Assembly (NCBI GenBank): GCA_026210745.1
Contig: CP110630.1
Span: forward strand, 434,001 to 498,000
Direction of reading: 5' to 3'
Source: Exobasidium rhododendri
Lineage: Eukaryota; Basidiomycota; Exobasidiomycetes; Exobasidiales; Exobasidiaceae
Length of the DNA: 64,000 nucleotides
A program made the position numbers and the translations under genes. This document shows positions 49,071 through 58,735 of this stretch, piece after piece. Within the stretch, counting starts at the first letter, position 1, and each line of letters starts with the position of its first letter. The notes beneath the pieces are model-generated. The model did not search any database, was not told the DNA's origin, and was given only the letters and a program-made list of their open reading frames with translations.

Positions 49071-50507
49071 CTATACTAAAGTCTCCCCACTAAGCCAGCG
49101 GAGATACCTCGCAAAGTCCGCGTCGCTTGCTCGCAGTAAAGTCAGTCCAAATCCACTTGGAGCATGCGAACTATCTAGTAGACTCCAACTCTGACTGTCA
49201 CCCAGTAAAGCTGGCGCGAATGCCGTGATGCGACATTGTAGGGCCCGTTTTTGAATTTGACTGAGCCCCTTTGCCCAGGGTGCTAGTCCTGGTTTTGGGG
49301 GCATGATGAGGCCGTGAGAAGCTGCTATACGAGCGCAGTCCTCTTCATTCGCGGCGTCCAGGATCCGCCTCGCTGTTTCCGGTGTCACCTTCTCCCGCAA
49401 GAACATTGCCCGTAGATGATCTTCTCTCTGTTGCGTGGCCCTTGCGAGTCTCTCAATCACATGCCTTCTCTCTGCATTCGTGAGACCTGTCATCCATGGA
49501 TCGCCTCGACGGCGCTTTCTACGCTCTGTTGGGTAGAGTATGTCGATTGCTGTCTCCACTACTCTTATATCGTCACTGAGCAGTTCTCTTGCTAGAACAA
49601 CGTCGAGGTTGGTGCGAAGATATCGTCGGATAGTGTCATTCATGTACGGTCGTATTTGCATGATGCGATCCACAATGAGCAGCGTCTGATCTTCACTGAG
49701 ACCTTTGTAGACCCTGTCGGTGAGATTCATGTATGGGAAGTTGGAGGTGACAGGCAGAGTGTACTCGTACGTCCCACAAGGAGCATGTCGCTGCTGCTGT
49801 CGCTCGAGCGGGAGAGTAGAAGGGTACGCTCGATCTGGTAGAGCAGGACCTTGCGGAGAACTTGAAGGCGTATAATGGTTCAGAATGTGGTGCACGAACA
49901 GAGGCGCCGGTTCGCGACTGGTGGAGGCTTGAAGAGAGGTATTCCAAGCGCCGATATGTGTCATACTGCTCTGTCGCTGCGGGTGCACAAGTGGACGGTG
50001 ATCTCTGCTTGGACTATTACGGTGATCGGCATTCCTGTTGGAAGGAGGCAGCCGTGGATGTGCACCATCGTGTTCGTGAAAGTAGCTCCAGTCGACAAAG
50101 TCATTCCTTTGTGCCTGTGGCCGTTGTGCTTCGTAGGTCGATAGCCTACGAGAGCCTTTACCATCGTCATAATATCCTTGAATCGTTCTTCCTGACTGGA
50201 TCCGGTCGATGTCTTGATACTGTCTCTGCATTCGTCTGACATGCCTCACTTGCACATCATTACTCGAGCCAGAAGGCGACGGTACACTCTCTGCAGTCGA
50301 TCCGTAAATGTCCGGGGCTAGTTGTCGAAGAAAGTCGTCTGTGCTTTCCTGATGAGCAGTGCTGCTGTCGTGTGTTGATCTTCTTCGACCTGAGTCACGC
50401 TGATGATCGAATGGAGTAGGAAAGGGCGCAGGCAGAGGTTGACATCTGCCTACTCCGAGTCTGTGTAGGATTAGAAGGAGAACGAGAAGGGTTAAGGTGA
50501 AGTTCAT
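49071..50507 (-). CDS. Gene 26: secreted three-module family protein (candidate effector)
   Basis: 478 aa. The signal peptide is about 1-22 with a long Leu run. The mature start Q-P-L-P-A-P-F-P-T-P-F-D has Phe where others have Met. D-D-F-L-R-Q-L-A-P-D-I-Y (57-68) is the acidic Leu motif with Phe in place of Trp. The low-complexity region is Arg/Gln/His-rich. The boundary is G-T-Y-E-Y-T-L-P. M1 is about 267-326, M2 338-400 (W-M-T-G-L-T-N-A-E-R-R, D-C-A-R-I-A) and M3 410-472 (P-W-A-K-G-L-S, G-F-G-L-T-L-L). An R-R-K-R-R-R run sits between M1 and M2. It has the M2 Cys; M3 lacks the Cys-Tyr motif. Confidence 0.93.
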   Translation of the reverse strand: MNFTLTLLVLLLILHRLGVGRCQPLPAPFPTPFDHQRDSGRRRSTHDSSTAHQESTDDFLRQLAPDIYGSTAESVPSPSGSSNDVQVRHVRRMQRQYQDIDRIQSGRTIQGYYDDGKGSRRLSTYEAQRPQAQRNDFVDWSYFHEHDGAHPRLPPSNRNADHRNSPSRDHRPLVHPQRQSSMTHIGAWNTSLQASTSREPAPLFVHHILNHYTPSSSPQGPALPDRAYPSTLPLERQQQRHAPCGTYEYTLPVTSNFPYMNLTDRVYKGLSEDQTLLIVDRIMQIRPYMNDTIRRYLRTNLDVVLARELLSDDIRVVETAIDILYPTERRKRRRGDPWMTGLTNAERRHVIERLARATQQREDHLRAMFLREKVTPETARRILDAANEEDCARIAASHGLIMPPKPGLAPWAKGLSQIQKRALQCRITAFAPALLGDSQSWSLLDSSHAPSGFGLTLLRASDADFARYLRWLSGETLV

Positions 50508-50846
50508 TCTTTAGCTGGAGGTGGTATTGAAAATAGTAGTAAGCGATGTGCTCTTCTACTCTTCTAGCTTTCTGTTGGGAGGCCATCAGATACTTCAACG
50601 GTGCGGGGAGATGCAATGACCGAAACGACTCCCTCTTTCATGCGTCAAGAGAGTACTCCGTCATGCTGCGCCCAATAATGTCATACCTTGCCTAGGTAAC
50701 TGTAAAGATGAGTCGAGAAGTGACTAAAGGGAACCGATTTTCCCCGCCTCACAATTAAACCAAAGATATGGCTTCTACATGCATCATAGTTAGAGTACGC
50801 AGAGGCAACTCTGACTCTCTACTCGGCACAATAAGTCTATGCAAGT
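50508..50846. other. Intergenic spacer, genes 26-27
   Basis: Nothing recognised beyond generally A/T-richer sequence. Confidence 0.4.
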
Positions 50847-52418
50847 CTAGTCGGGGCGTATCATCAGTCCCTCGCCCCTCGTTGCCAGCCACATGATCAT
50901 GCTTCTGAACTTTTCATCAAAAGCACGAAGCATCTTCAACCCGTACCCAGCAGGCACTTTCTCCTTGTTCACCAATTGGTAGAATTTACGCTCCGTCATA
51001 GCGCCCATTGTCATCATCCTTTGCCGCAATGCTCGCTTTTGAATCGTGCTTAGGCCCTTCTGCCACGGACTAGTCGTGCAAGTCTCCGCAAGATAGAGAT
51101 TGTTTCCTCGCGCAATCTGAATGTACTCTTCGTCGGTGCTAGCAAGAAGGATCTGCAGTACGACATTCGATTCCACATTAATATCGAGAAAGTGATCGCG
51201 CAACTCGCCTGGATCCTGCAGCGTCGCCGTGGCAATCTTGTCAATCACTTCGAGTCTCTGTGACTTGATCAGACCGTCCATCCAGGTAGCAACTACGCCC
51301 CTCTTTCGCACATTCTTTGGGTGCAACACCTCGACGGCATGGTCTATACGTGTGGTGTCGTAGCTGAGCAGATCAAATGCGAGGCTAGCAGTCAGCGCTC
51401 CAGCGAGTTCTGTCCGTATGTATCGTTCGTGGAAGGGTCGAGTGGAGTGGATGTGCTCCACCATCACCAGTTTCTGATCGTCTGACAAGGCAGAATAGAC
51501 AAGGTCATCCTCGGATCGCCAAAAGAAGTCAGGAGTGACCCGCAATTGGTACTCCCACGGTGCTACGTACTCCTGCTTCGTCGGGAGAGCCTCATAGTAG
51601 TCGCCAGAGCTTTGTGGGAAGCTTTGAGAGCTTAAGTTGTAGTCAGATCCTCGCAGGTAGTCTTGCTCGACGGTCGCAGGCATCGACGACTGACTTGGCC
51701 AGTTCAGGCTCATGGCATTCATTGCCTCGTGGACGTTGGCACCGCCATAAGGAACAAATGTCCCTTCCTGCGCTTCGGGGTAGTAGCTGCTGGACAGGCC
51801 GGAGCTGTAATCTGGCAGGTCTGAATAACTTTGACTGGAGGTGGCACCGTAATAGCTCGAATGGTCTGGCGCAGGCGTTTGCGGGTAGCTACTATAGCTC
51901 ATTGACTGCATCCCACTTTCGTAAGAATTGTCAAGGGGATGCAGGTACGGAAGAGGGGAAGAGCCGTCCTGGGTGCCGTAGTAGCCGCTCATTCCCTGTC
52001 CCATGTATTGTGCTCCCTCATCGTCAATGTTGTTCTGTCGATGTGCAGACTGGGATGGTCCAGCGTCACTTGCTGCTCCTGTGCTCCTCTCAGTGTAGTT
52101 GTCCAAGTAGCCCTGAGTGTTCCTGCTGCGGTGAGGTCTTGGTATTTCCGGCGGGAAGCTAGACGCATCATCAATGTGTTGAAGACTCTGCCGTGAGACC
52201 TGTGATGAAGATGGACGGTGAGGTCGAGACGTTTGAGCGCCCAGATCTGCAGCTACGTTGCGAGATCGTCTGAGACGAGGAGTTCGAGCTCTTCTCGTCG
52301 AAGATGAATCGTAGTTGTAGTTGTAGTTGCCATCCATGGGAGCAGGAAGCGGTGCTGACCAGGCGACAAAACCCAGGGCGAAGATTGTCGAAATCAGCAA
52401 CATCACAAAGACAGTCAT
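50847..52418 (-). CDS. Gene 27: secreted three-module family protein with Tyr-rich low-complexity region
   Basis: 523 aa from the ATG ending at 52418. In-frame ATGs further up (ending 52475 and 52502) would add 19-28 residues before the hydrophobic core; the inner ATG gives the normal signal peptide. The mature start is A-P-L-P-A-P-M-D-G-N. T-P-R-L-R-R is followed by A-Q-T-S-R (about 61-65), mixing both arm motifs. Residues 150-225 are dominated by S-Y, Y-Y-G and S-S-Y. A-M-N-A-M-S-L is at about 232-238. The boundary is A-P-W-E-Y. M1 is about 306-366, M2 379-441 (W-M-D-G-L-I-K-S-Q-R) and M3 451-513 (P-W-Q-K-G-L-S-T-I-Q-K, G-Y-G-L-K-M-L). Both - arm Cys are absent. Confidence 0.92.
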   Translation of the reverse strand: MTVFVMLLISTIFALGFVAWSAPLPAPMDGNYNYNYDSSSTRRARTPRLRRSRNVAADLGAQTSRPHRPSSSQVSRQSLQHIDDASSFPPEIPRPHRSRNTQGYLDNYTERSTGAASDAGPSQSAHRQNNIDDEGAQYMGQGMSGYYGTQDGSSPLPYLHPLDNSYESGMQSMSYSSYPQTPAPDHSSYYGATSSQSYSDLPDYSSGLSSSYYPEAQEGTFVPYGGANVHEAMNAMSLNWPSQSSMPATVEQDYLRGSDYNLSSQSFPQSSGDYYEALPTKQEYVAPWEYQLRVTPDFFWRSEDDLVYSALSDDQKLVMVEHIHSTRPFHERYIRTELAGALTASLAFDLLSYDTTRIDHAVEVLHPKNVRKRGVVATWMDGLIKSQRLEVIDKIATATLQDPGELRDHFLDINVESNVVLQILLASTDEEYIQIARGNNLYLAETCTTSPWQKGLSTIQKRALRQRMMTMGAMTERKFYQLVNKEKVPAGYGLKMLRAFDEKFRSMIMWLATRGEGLMIRPD

Positions 52419-53055
52419 TGTTGTGTTAGACTGACAAAGGCGAAGACTGGAGGAGAATCTGAGGAATAGGTTCATCTTTATGATCTTGGACTCTTTAAAC
52501 ATTTTCTTGCCTGAGATTCGTGAGGTCCTCTCGTCGTCAGACTATCACGATCAGATGGGCCTTTTAATCAGGCTGATCAAAGGAAAAGCAGTGCAGATAA
52601 GGAGTGTTCGCCGATTACGATAATCGATACGGCTATGTCTTCCTAGAATCTCCGCAACATCCTATCAGACGTGTGTAGTCTTGGCGGTCTACTACGGACC
52701 GTTTCGTGGCATGAAGTTGCTGTCACACCGACACGCTATCACACCTTCCTGCTCTGTTGCAAACGAACGTGTGCTCGACTTGACGCCATGCAGGTATCGT
52801 CGAAAGCGAGAGATAAAATGCTTAGAGACCCTTCCTTTCTCGCATTGCTCTTGATAGGCCCGCGCTGTGAGGGCGAAAGCCGGTCCGGGCATGATAGCGA
52901 GGAACTAGCGTTACACGAAATTAGCCCGCTCCTGCTCCATCTTTCCACGCTAGGATAAGCCACGTGGGCCTACGTAGTGCCCAGACGTTCTGCATCCCAC
53001 AATTACGTAATCAGATGGAAAAGGCGAATACTTCTTCAATACCTGCGACGCTCAC
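52419..53055. other. Intergenic spacer, genes 27-28
   Basis: Includes the possible N-terminal extension of gene 27 (to 52502). The remainder shows no gene, repeat or RNA. Confidence 0.45.
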
Positions 53056-54432
53056 CTACTGCAGCGACAAAGGATCGAGTCCCCTTCCCTTCAGCCAGAG
53101 CACCATCTTGACAAAGTCCTCGTCATTCGCTCGAAGCATTTTCAGCCCAAATGCACTCGGCACAAAACGCTTCTGTAGCATCTTGTACGATCGAGCGTCG
53201 TCGATCACCTTACCGGTCGTCTTCATCCGGTAGAGCAGTGCTCGTCTTTGTAGCTGACCCATGCCCTTTTGCCACTTGGACTGCGCTCTCTCCTCTGTGA
53301 CAAGGAGATTTAAGTTCCGCGCTAGTGCAACGACTTCCTCCTTGGACGCAGCCTGCAGGATCGCCCAAGCTACACCTGGTGTGATTTTCTGCTTGAGGAA
53401 GAAGTCCAGAAGCGTGTCGACGGGCTGTTGTGTTGCATCGGCAAGCTTGGCCATGACCTGTCGTCGTTGCTCATTCGTTAGGCCAGTCATCCACGGATCA
53501 TGTGTTGAGCGTCTCTTCTTCATGTCGATCGGGTAGAGCTCGTTGACGGCCTTTTCCACCTCCCGCGTATCATCGCTCATCAACGCTTTCGCTTCGGGGA
53601 CCCGCATGTGATTGATGAGCTTCTTCTTGATGGCATCATCACGGTACGGTCTGATCTCCTTGATACGGTCGACGATGAGCCGAGTCTGGTCGTCGTCGAG
53701 TCGAGCGTACATGTAGTCTTCGAGATTGTCATACTCAAACTCGGTGTCGACACGCTGCGAGTACTCCCAGGGGGCAATGTACCAATACGGAGTAGGAGCT
53801 GGCGTGTTCTGCTCTTCTGCAGTAGTCTGCATCCCACTTCGATTCGCCATTGATGTCGAGTATTCCTGCATGCGCTGGCGACGATAAGAAGTAGCAGGCT
53901 GTCTCGGTGGCATCGACAGTGCAGGAGTGTATGGCTGAGAGCGGCTTGCGGATGCTCTATTGTGAGGCAGAAGAAGACCACCAGACGGCACCTGAAGTCT
54001 TGGACCCTGGCTGTGCACTTCATGTGGGATCTGATATGGAGGAATGAAAGGAAAGGCAGCTTCCTGGAAAGGGACTCCAAATTGCCCGGGAGGCTCGTTC
54101 CAGCTCGAGTAGTACGGAAGCGAGGAAGGTCGGTATCGTGGCGTGTCGACGTGTGTTGGGATAGGGCGGTGACCTCGAGTAGACGATTCGATGCCGCTAA
54201 AGCTGCTCCCATGATAGGTACTACTCTGCGCTTGAGGGGCCTGATAGTGCTCCGGGACGTTCACTCGAAGATGTGTCAAACTATCCGGTAAGGGCGGCAA
54301 TTCTTGGTGGATACTGAGGTGCGACATCTCGTGACTGTACATTGGCGCCGGCATCGGTATTGCTACTACCTTCATCACGAAGTATAGGCGGACAAAAGGG
54401 GTAAAGAGCGCTGTTCTACACGGTCTTATCAT
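53056..54432 (-). CDS. Gene 28: secreted three-module family protein (candidate effector)
   Basis: 458 aa. The N-terminus has a short hydrophobic core, weaker than in other members, followed by I-P-M-P-A-P-M-Y. E-L-P-P-L-P-D-S-L (44-52) closely matches genes 19 and 33. D-T-P-R-Y is at 96-100. The low-complexity region is Pro/Gln/Tyr-rich. The boundary is A-P-W-E-Y-S. M1 is about 241-301, M2 314-376 (W-M-T-G-L-T-N-E-Q-R-R) and M3 387-448 (K-W-Q-K-G-M-G-Q-L-Q-R-R, A-F-G-L-K-M-L). M2 carries E-E-V-V-A-L-A, not the Cys form. An upstream intron or exon could improve the weak signal peptide, but I see no firm evidence for one. Confidence 0.9.
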   Translation of the reverse strand: MIRPCRTALFTPFVRLYFVMKVVAIPMPAPMYSHEMSHLSIHQELPPLPDSLTHLRVNVPEHYQAPQAQSSTYHGSSFSGIESSTRGHRPIPTHVDTPRYRPSSLPYYSSWNEPPGQFGVPFQEAAFPFIPPYQIPHEVHSQGPRLQVPSGGLLLPHNRASASRSQPYTPALSMPPRQPATSYRRQRMQEYSTSMANRSGMQTTAEEQNTPAPTPYWYIAPWEYSQRVDTEFEYDNLEDYMYARLDDDQTRLIVDRIKEIRPYRDDAIKKKLINHMRVPEAKALMSDDTREVEKAVNELYPIDMKKRRSTHDPWMTGLTNEQRRQVMAKLADATQQPVDTLLDFFLKQKITPGVAWAILQAASKEEVVALARNLNLLVTEERAQSKWQKGMGQLQRRALLYRMKTTGKVIDDARSYKMLQKRFVPSAFGLKMLRANDEDFVKMVLWLKGRGLDPLSLQ

Positions 54433-54839
54433 CTTTGTGGGTAGTGGTGGTAATCAGAGAAGTATCCGAGTAATCTTTGGGAAAGGACTATTTCATTACC
54501 GTGCGACCGTGCATCACAGCTCGTGGCTGAAGTATACATACACAGCATAGCCCTATCTCTGCCCAAGCGGTGATTAGGCGTGGTTCTCGTCTCTGCCGGA
54601 GATCGGCGAGGAGGACAATATGGGGGAATGTGACTACGCGCTACACACAGAGACACATTCTTGTACTCGACGTTAGTAGCAAAGAGAAAAGGAAAACAGT
54701 GCTTTACGCCCGAGCTCAGACCGTGCCAGGACCAGATCGGAGCTCGATACATGAAGACACACTAAGGCGCTTCATCTTAATAGAGAAGGAATGACTATCG
54801 ACACAGGAGGAGACAATAGGCGCCCTCGTCGTATTTCTC
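54433..54839. other. Intergenic spacer, genes 28-29
   Basis: No TATA element near the gene 28 ATG; nothing else recognised. Confidence 0.4.
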
Positions 54840-56297
54840 TCACTCCTTTAGCAGATGCGACATCCGCTGTGGAAGCTGCGGTATCTCTTTCTGTAGCCAG
54901 CGCAAGATAGTCCGAAAGTCGGCATCATTGACCCGGAGCATCGTAAGGCCGAATCGACCGGGGACGTCGTTGCTCTCGAGAAGATGCCAGCAGTGCACAT
55001 CCGTCTGTGGAAGAACACGCTTAATCCGATGGAGGAGCGACTTTCTCTGACTGAAGCTGACGCCCTCCTGCCAAGATGAGCAGATCCCGCTGTCTTCCCG
55101 CACGAGGTCGTAGTACACGCCGATTTCTCTGCATTCGTCCATCGACGCTGCCAAGATCTGCCGTGCCACGTTGGGTGTCAGCTTTACCTTCAGGAAGAAA
55201 TTTGGCAGGAGATCTGCTCTCTGCTTTGTCGCTTCGGCAAATTTCACAATCACCTGTCTCCTTTGTGCGTTGGTCAGTCCGATCATCCACGGATCTTGCG
55301 ACGTGTTGGTGCCGTTCCTGCGAATTTTCTTGTCGATCGGATAAATGTTCTCCACGGCACCGTCGACTCGATCAATGTCGTCACTGAGCAGGTCTTTTGC
55401 TTGCTGCGGTATGAGATTGTTTCGAAGCTTCTTCTTGATAGCGTCGTCGCTGTAGGGTCGAATTTGCTTGATGCGGTGGGTGATAAATGTCCGTTGCTCC
55501 GTGCTGAGATTATCGAAGACGAAGCTGTTTTCGAATCGGTAAGAAAAGTCACGCTGCAGTGGCATGGCATATTCGTGCGGTGGGATGTACCAATTTACTG
55601 GGAGGGAGAGGGTGTTGCCTTGGGTGTCGGTAAGGCGTGGCGGTATCATCTCGAGTGCCAAGGGAGGACAGGATGTATGTGTGTCCTCGTTTGGTCGTAG
55701 TAAATTTTGATCATTCACTCGGAGAGGGGGAGCTAGAGTGAGGGAGGCCGAGTGATTTATCCGTGCAGCTGCGTTAGAGCCTCCGTGTGGGCTGCTGTGC
55801 TGCTGTTGTACGTTCTCAATGTGATCTGTGGCGTCTGCATGTTGACCCCGGAGAGAAAGGTCTGAAAAGGCAAGGGGAAAGTGTGTAGGAGCTCCAAATT
55901 GACTCGATGGCCAGACTGCACTAGATTGCTCCAGTGATGTGAAGTGTGAGGGACCTGCTGCTGGAGCATTAAAGGTGTGACCAGCATGGAAGTGCGCTGG
56001 ATGTAGAGCATGTTCGTTGTGGGAGCTCTCCGCGTTTGGATGGTGAAAGAAAAAGTTGTGCCCTGGAGGCCCGTTGAGTTGGTCGTAGTGGTGTCCTGAC
56101 ATGGTGCCAGACTCCTGTGAGAGCGGGATTTGAACCTGCTGACGATGATCTAGAGCGGGTGGAAATGATGGCGGGTCATGTTGACCCCAGGAATTAGAGG
56201 GCGAAACACGGTCCATAGGCGAAGGCACCGGAACTGCTGCACTGTATTCCAGCAGAGTAAGAATGACGAATAGTATCAATGAGTTTGGAAGTGGCAT
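54840..56297 (-). CDS. Gene 29: secreted three-module family protein (candidate effector)
   Basis: 485 aa from the ATG ending at 56297. The long frame runs to a GTG at 56381, but a TATA box lies inside that extension, so the inner ATG is right. The mature start is V-P-V-P-S-P-M-D. The first part of the low-complexity region is His/Asn/Phe-rich (about 75-115); T-S-R and T-P-R motifs are absent. The boundary is I-P-P-H-E-Y-A-M-P. M1 is about 259-320, M2 337-397 (W-M-I-G-L-T-N-A-Q-R-R, E-C-R-E-I-G) and M3 409-469 (S-W-Q-E-G-V-S, H-C-W-H-L-L, R-F-G-L-T-M-L). Both - arm Cys are present. A short charged tail follows M3. Confidence 0.93.
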   Translation of the reverse strand: MPLPNSLILFVILTLLEYSAAVPVPSPMDRVSPSNSWGQHDPPSFPPALDHRQQVQIPLSQESGTMSGHHYDQLNGPPGHNFFFHHPNAESSHNEHALHPAHFHAGHTFNAPAAGPSHFTSLEQSSAVWPSSQFGAPTHFPLAFSDLSLRGQHADATDHIENVQQQHSSPHGGSNAAARINHSASLTLAPPLRVNDQNLLRPNEDTHTSCPPLALEMIPPRLTDTQGNTLSLPVNWYIPPHEYAMPLQRDFSYRFENSFVFDNLSTEQRTFITHRIKQIRPYSDDAIKKKLRNNLIPQQAKDLLSDDIDRVDGAVENIYPIDKKIRRNGTNTSQDPWMIGLTNAQRRQVIVKFAEATKQRADLLPNFFLKVKLTPNVARQILAASMDECREIGVYYDLVREDSGICSSWQEGVSFSQRKSLLHRIKRVLPQTDVHCWHLLESNDVPGRFGLTMLRVNDADFRTILRWLQKEIPQLPQRMSHLLKE

Positions 56298-56706
56298 GCT
56301 GCAAGTTCTAGGGGTCGGAAGCGCAGAAGGGCGTGTCCTTGAGAGACATGAAGATTCAGAGGAGACTTTTTTATATGTCACTGGCCGAGTGTCGCCCTCT
56401 TAGCACATACCTACCGCTTCAGGCACAGTTTTCATAGTCGATAAGAGTGATCTTTGAGAATCAAGCGAGGACCGTTTGCTGTGACACGGTGCTCTCTTGT
56501 AGTGTGGCAGTGACAAAATCTGTGCATGAGATCGTGCTGTGATACTTCCTATTGTCACAGCGTCACTTACCACCGAGACAGCACCGAGAGCCGTCACATT
56601 GAGAGCCACACGACTAAGCCCTAGGAAGCGATACATCAATGGACAAGACAGAGCAGATTGTTGCCACAAGACGGACTCTATCGCAGGTATGATGTATGGA
56701 AGGGAA
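56298..56706. other. Intergenic spacer, genes 29-30
   Basis: Contains the gene 29 TATA box at 56367-56375; otherwise featureless. Confidence 0.5.
56367..56375 (-). promoter_or_regulatory. Putative TATA box, gene 29
   Basis: TATAAAAAA on the - strand, 70 bp upstream of the ATG ending at 56297 and inside the non-ATG extension of the frame, which decides the start. Confidence 0.6.
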
Positions 56707-58476
56707 TCACTGCAGCAGATGAGGAGGAATATATCGGGCCTTTTTGCTCAGCCAGAGAAGGATCGTCTTAAAGTCCTCGTCGTTTGCCCGCAGCATCTTC
56801 AGTCCGAATCCGCTCGGAACGTGCGTCTTCTCCAGCAGCTTGTAGCATCGTATGTTGGAGGGCACTCCATTCAGCAGCATCCTGTATATCAGTGCCTTTC
56901 TCTGGCTGTTGCTCGCTCCTTTTTGCCATGGCTTGGTCGGCACCTCGCTGACCGGGAGGATGAGTTGATGCTGTACTGCTATCTGCATGCACTGTTCCTT
57001 CGATGTCGCATGCAGGATATCCTTGGCTATGCGAGGAGTCAATTTTCGACGCAGAAAAAGGCTCCTCAGCTCGTCTGCTCTCTGCTCTGTGGCATCGGCA
57101 AATTTGGCGATGACCTCCTTTCTTTCCGTGTTTGTCAAGTCGGTCATCCAGTGATCCTCTTTCGATCCTCTCTTCCTCTCATTGATCGGATAAAGTTTGT
57201 TGATCGCGGCCGCTACCACGTTGTCGTCGGTGCTGAGAAGGTCACTCGCCATGGCAACGTCCATGTTGTTGCGCAGCTTCTTCCGAAGAGAGTCTTCAAC
57301 ATACGGTCGTATTTGCACAATACGATCCAGGATCAGTGTCCGTTGATTCTCCGTCAGGAGGTCAAATACCGCCACGTCGTCTTCCACGGCCGGCATGCTC
57401 GCATCGATGGGAACGGTGAACTCCCACGGAATGACAAAATGATCCGTGTACCTGTTCTCCGCGTCGAGGTAAGGGGTGAAGCCTTGCAATTCCAGGCTCT
57501 TCTGATAGTCGAGCAGGGAGGGATAAACAGGCCTCTTACCAGACGGTGGTGTAGCATGGGAAATGACGGGGTGTGGTGCACTACCGTTTCCCGCACTTGA
57601 TGAATCGCGGTGTGTCGTCGCATATGTAGTGTTCACTGCAGGGACTTGGCCGTCGTTGAGAAGCATATCAGGCCAGACGGGGGAGCCATGTAGGACAGTG
57701 TCAGTTCTCTGATCAACAGAAGATGGTCTCTTGGACTTTCGTCGCCCCTTTTGAGGGGTTTTAGGAGGTTCTTGATGTTGTCGATGTTCTTGACGTTGAT
57801 CATGTTCAGGTCGGACGTCCTGTTCGTCTCCAGTGGTCAGCCGGTGATGTGAAGTATCGTCCAAGGTATGGAATTCGATGTCCAAGGGTGAATAGGCGCC
57901 ATTATACCACATATCGGGTGCCGCATGGTGCCCGTATATATCGATACTGGATCCACTTTGAGTTCCCCGCCAAAGGCTACTGATCGGGCGAGAGAAGTGA
58001 TTCGATGACACCGAAGAAAGGTCTTCCAGGTCATTGTACCACACACTGCTTGACTCGCCTCTTGTCTGTTCATAGGGCGGTGAATAGTGATTGTGCTGAG
58101 TGTCGCCCCCTCCAACGTGAGACTGCTGCTCATCCCGACTGCTGGTCTCTTGTTCAGGGAGCGGATTGTAGGTGAAAGCTGCGGGAGAATGACTGCGCGA
58201 CCGAAAAACCTCATCGTCTGTGGAGTCGAGAAGCGGAGCCATCCTTTGCAGCCAATCTTGTGAGTGACCGCTGTGGGCTACGCTATAGTCCGGAGGAGAA
58301 GATTGGCGGGGTTGATGGGTGTGAGACTGAAACGAGGGCGTCTGACCGTGACGATGCTCTATACTAGAATCTCTATCATTCCAGACGCTGTTCACGGGCC
58401 ACGACGATGCATCACTCACGCCGCAGAGGTAGAGACTCACGAACAGAGCGATGACTGTGCCTCGATGATTCGTCAT
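56707..58476 (-). CDS. Gene 30: secreted three-module family protein with NLS-like cluster
   Basis: 589 aa. The signal peptide is about 1-23, but the mature start is S-S-W-P-V-N-S, the only complete member without any P-x-P-M/T/F form. S-Q-D-W-L-Q-R-M-A-P-L-L-D-S-T-D-D (72-88) is a textbook acidic Leu motif. G-R-R-K-S-K-R-P (244-251) is NLS-like. The low-complexity region is long and rich in His, Ser, Asp and Gln. The boundary is I-P-W-E-F-T-V-P. M1 is about 369-430, M2 443-507 (W-M-T-D-L-T-N-T-E-R-K, Q-C-M-Q-I-A) and M3 517-577 (P-W-Q-K-G-A-S, Cys-Tyr-Lys-Leu-Leu, G-F-G-L-K-M-L). Both - arm Cys are present. Confidence 0.93.
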   Translation of the reverse strand: MTNHRGTVIALFVSLYLCGVSDASSWPVNSVWNDRDSSIEHRHGQTPSFQSHTHQPRQSSPPDYSVAHSGHSQDWLQRMAPLLDSTDDEVFRSRSHSPAAFTYNPLPEQETSSRDEQQSHVGGGDTQHNHYSPPYEQTRGESSSVWYNDLEDLSSVSSNHFSRPISSLWRGTQSGSSIDIYGHHAAPDMWYNGAYSPLDIEFHTLDDTSHHRLTTGDEQDVRPEHDQRQEHRQHQEPPKTPQKGRRKSKRPSSVDQRTDTVLHGSPVWPDMLLNDGQVPAVNTTYATTHRDSSSAGNGSAPHPVISHATPPSGKRPVYPSLLDYQKSLELQGFTPYLDAENRYTDHFVIPWEFTVPIDASMPAVEDDVAVFDLLTENQRTLILDRIVQIRPYVEDSLRKKLRNNMDVAMASDLLSTDDNVVAAAINKLYPINERKRGSKEDHWMTDLTNTERKEVIAKFADATEQRADELRSLFLRRKLTPRIAKDILHATSKEQCMQIAVQHQLILPVSEVPTKPWQKGASNSQRKALIYRMLLNGVPSNIRCYKLLEKTHVPSGFGLKMLRANDEDFKTILLWLSKKARYIPPHLLQ

Positions 58477-58735
58477 GGTGTGTGGGAGGACTTCAAGGGG
58501 GCCCTAAACTGTAGCACATACGGCGTGCATGTATCTCTCGTTCATCGAGCAGGCTATTTTCAGTAAGTTCTGTTCATGACACAGCACAGCATGACTGAGT
58601 ACAAATATGACACAGCCGACACAAAACTCGGTTGACGCCTCGACATGTAATCAGATGTGCTAATATCGATGGAATTCACTCCCTTTGATGAGCAACTGTT
58701 CACGCTGTTCACGACACGAAGGGGAAGAGGCTACA

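Noticed and set aside
56539-57600. 353-codon + strand frame opposite gene 30
   Set aside because: Antisense shadow of M1-M3 of gene 30; the same kind of shadow appears opposite many family members.
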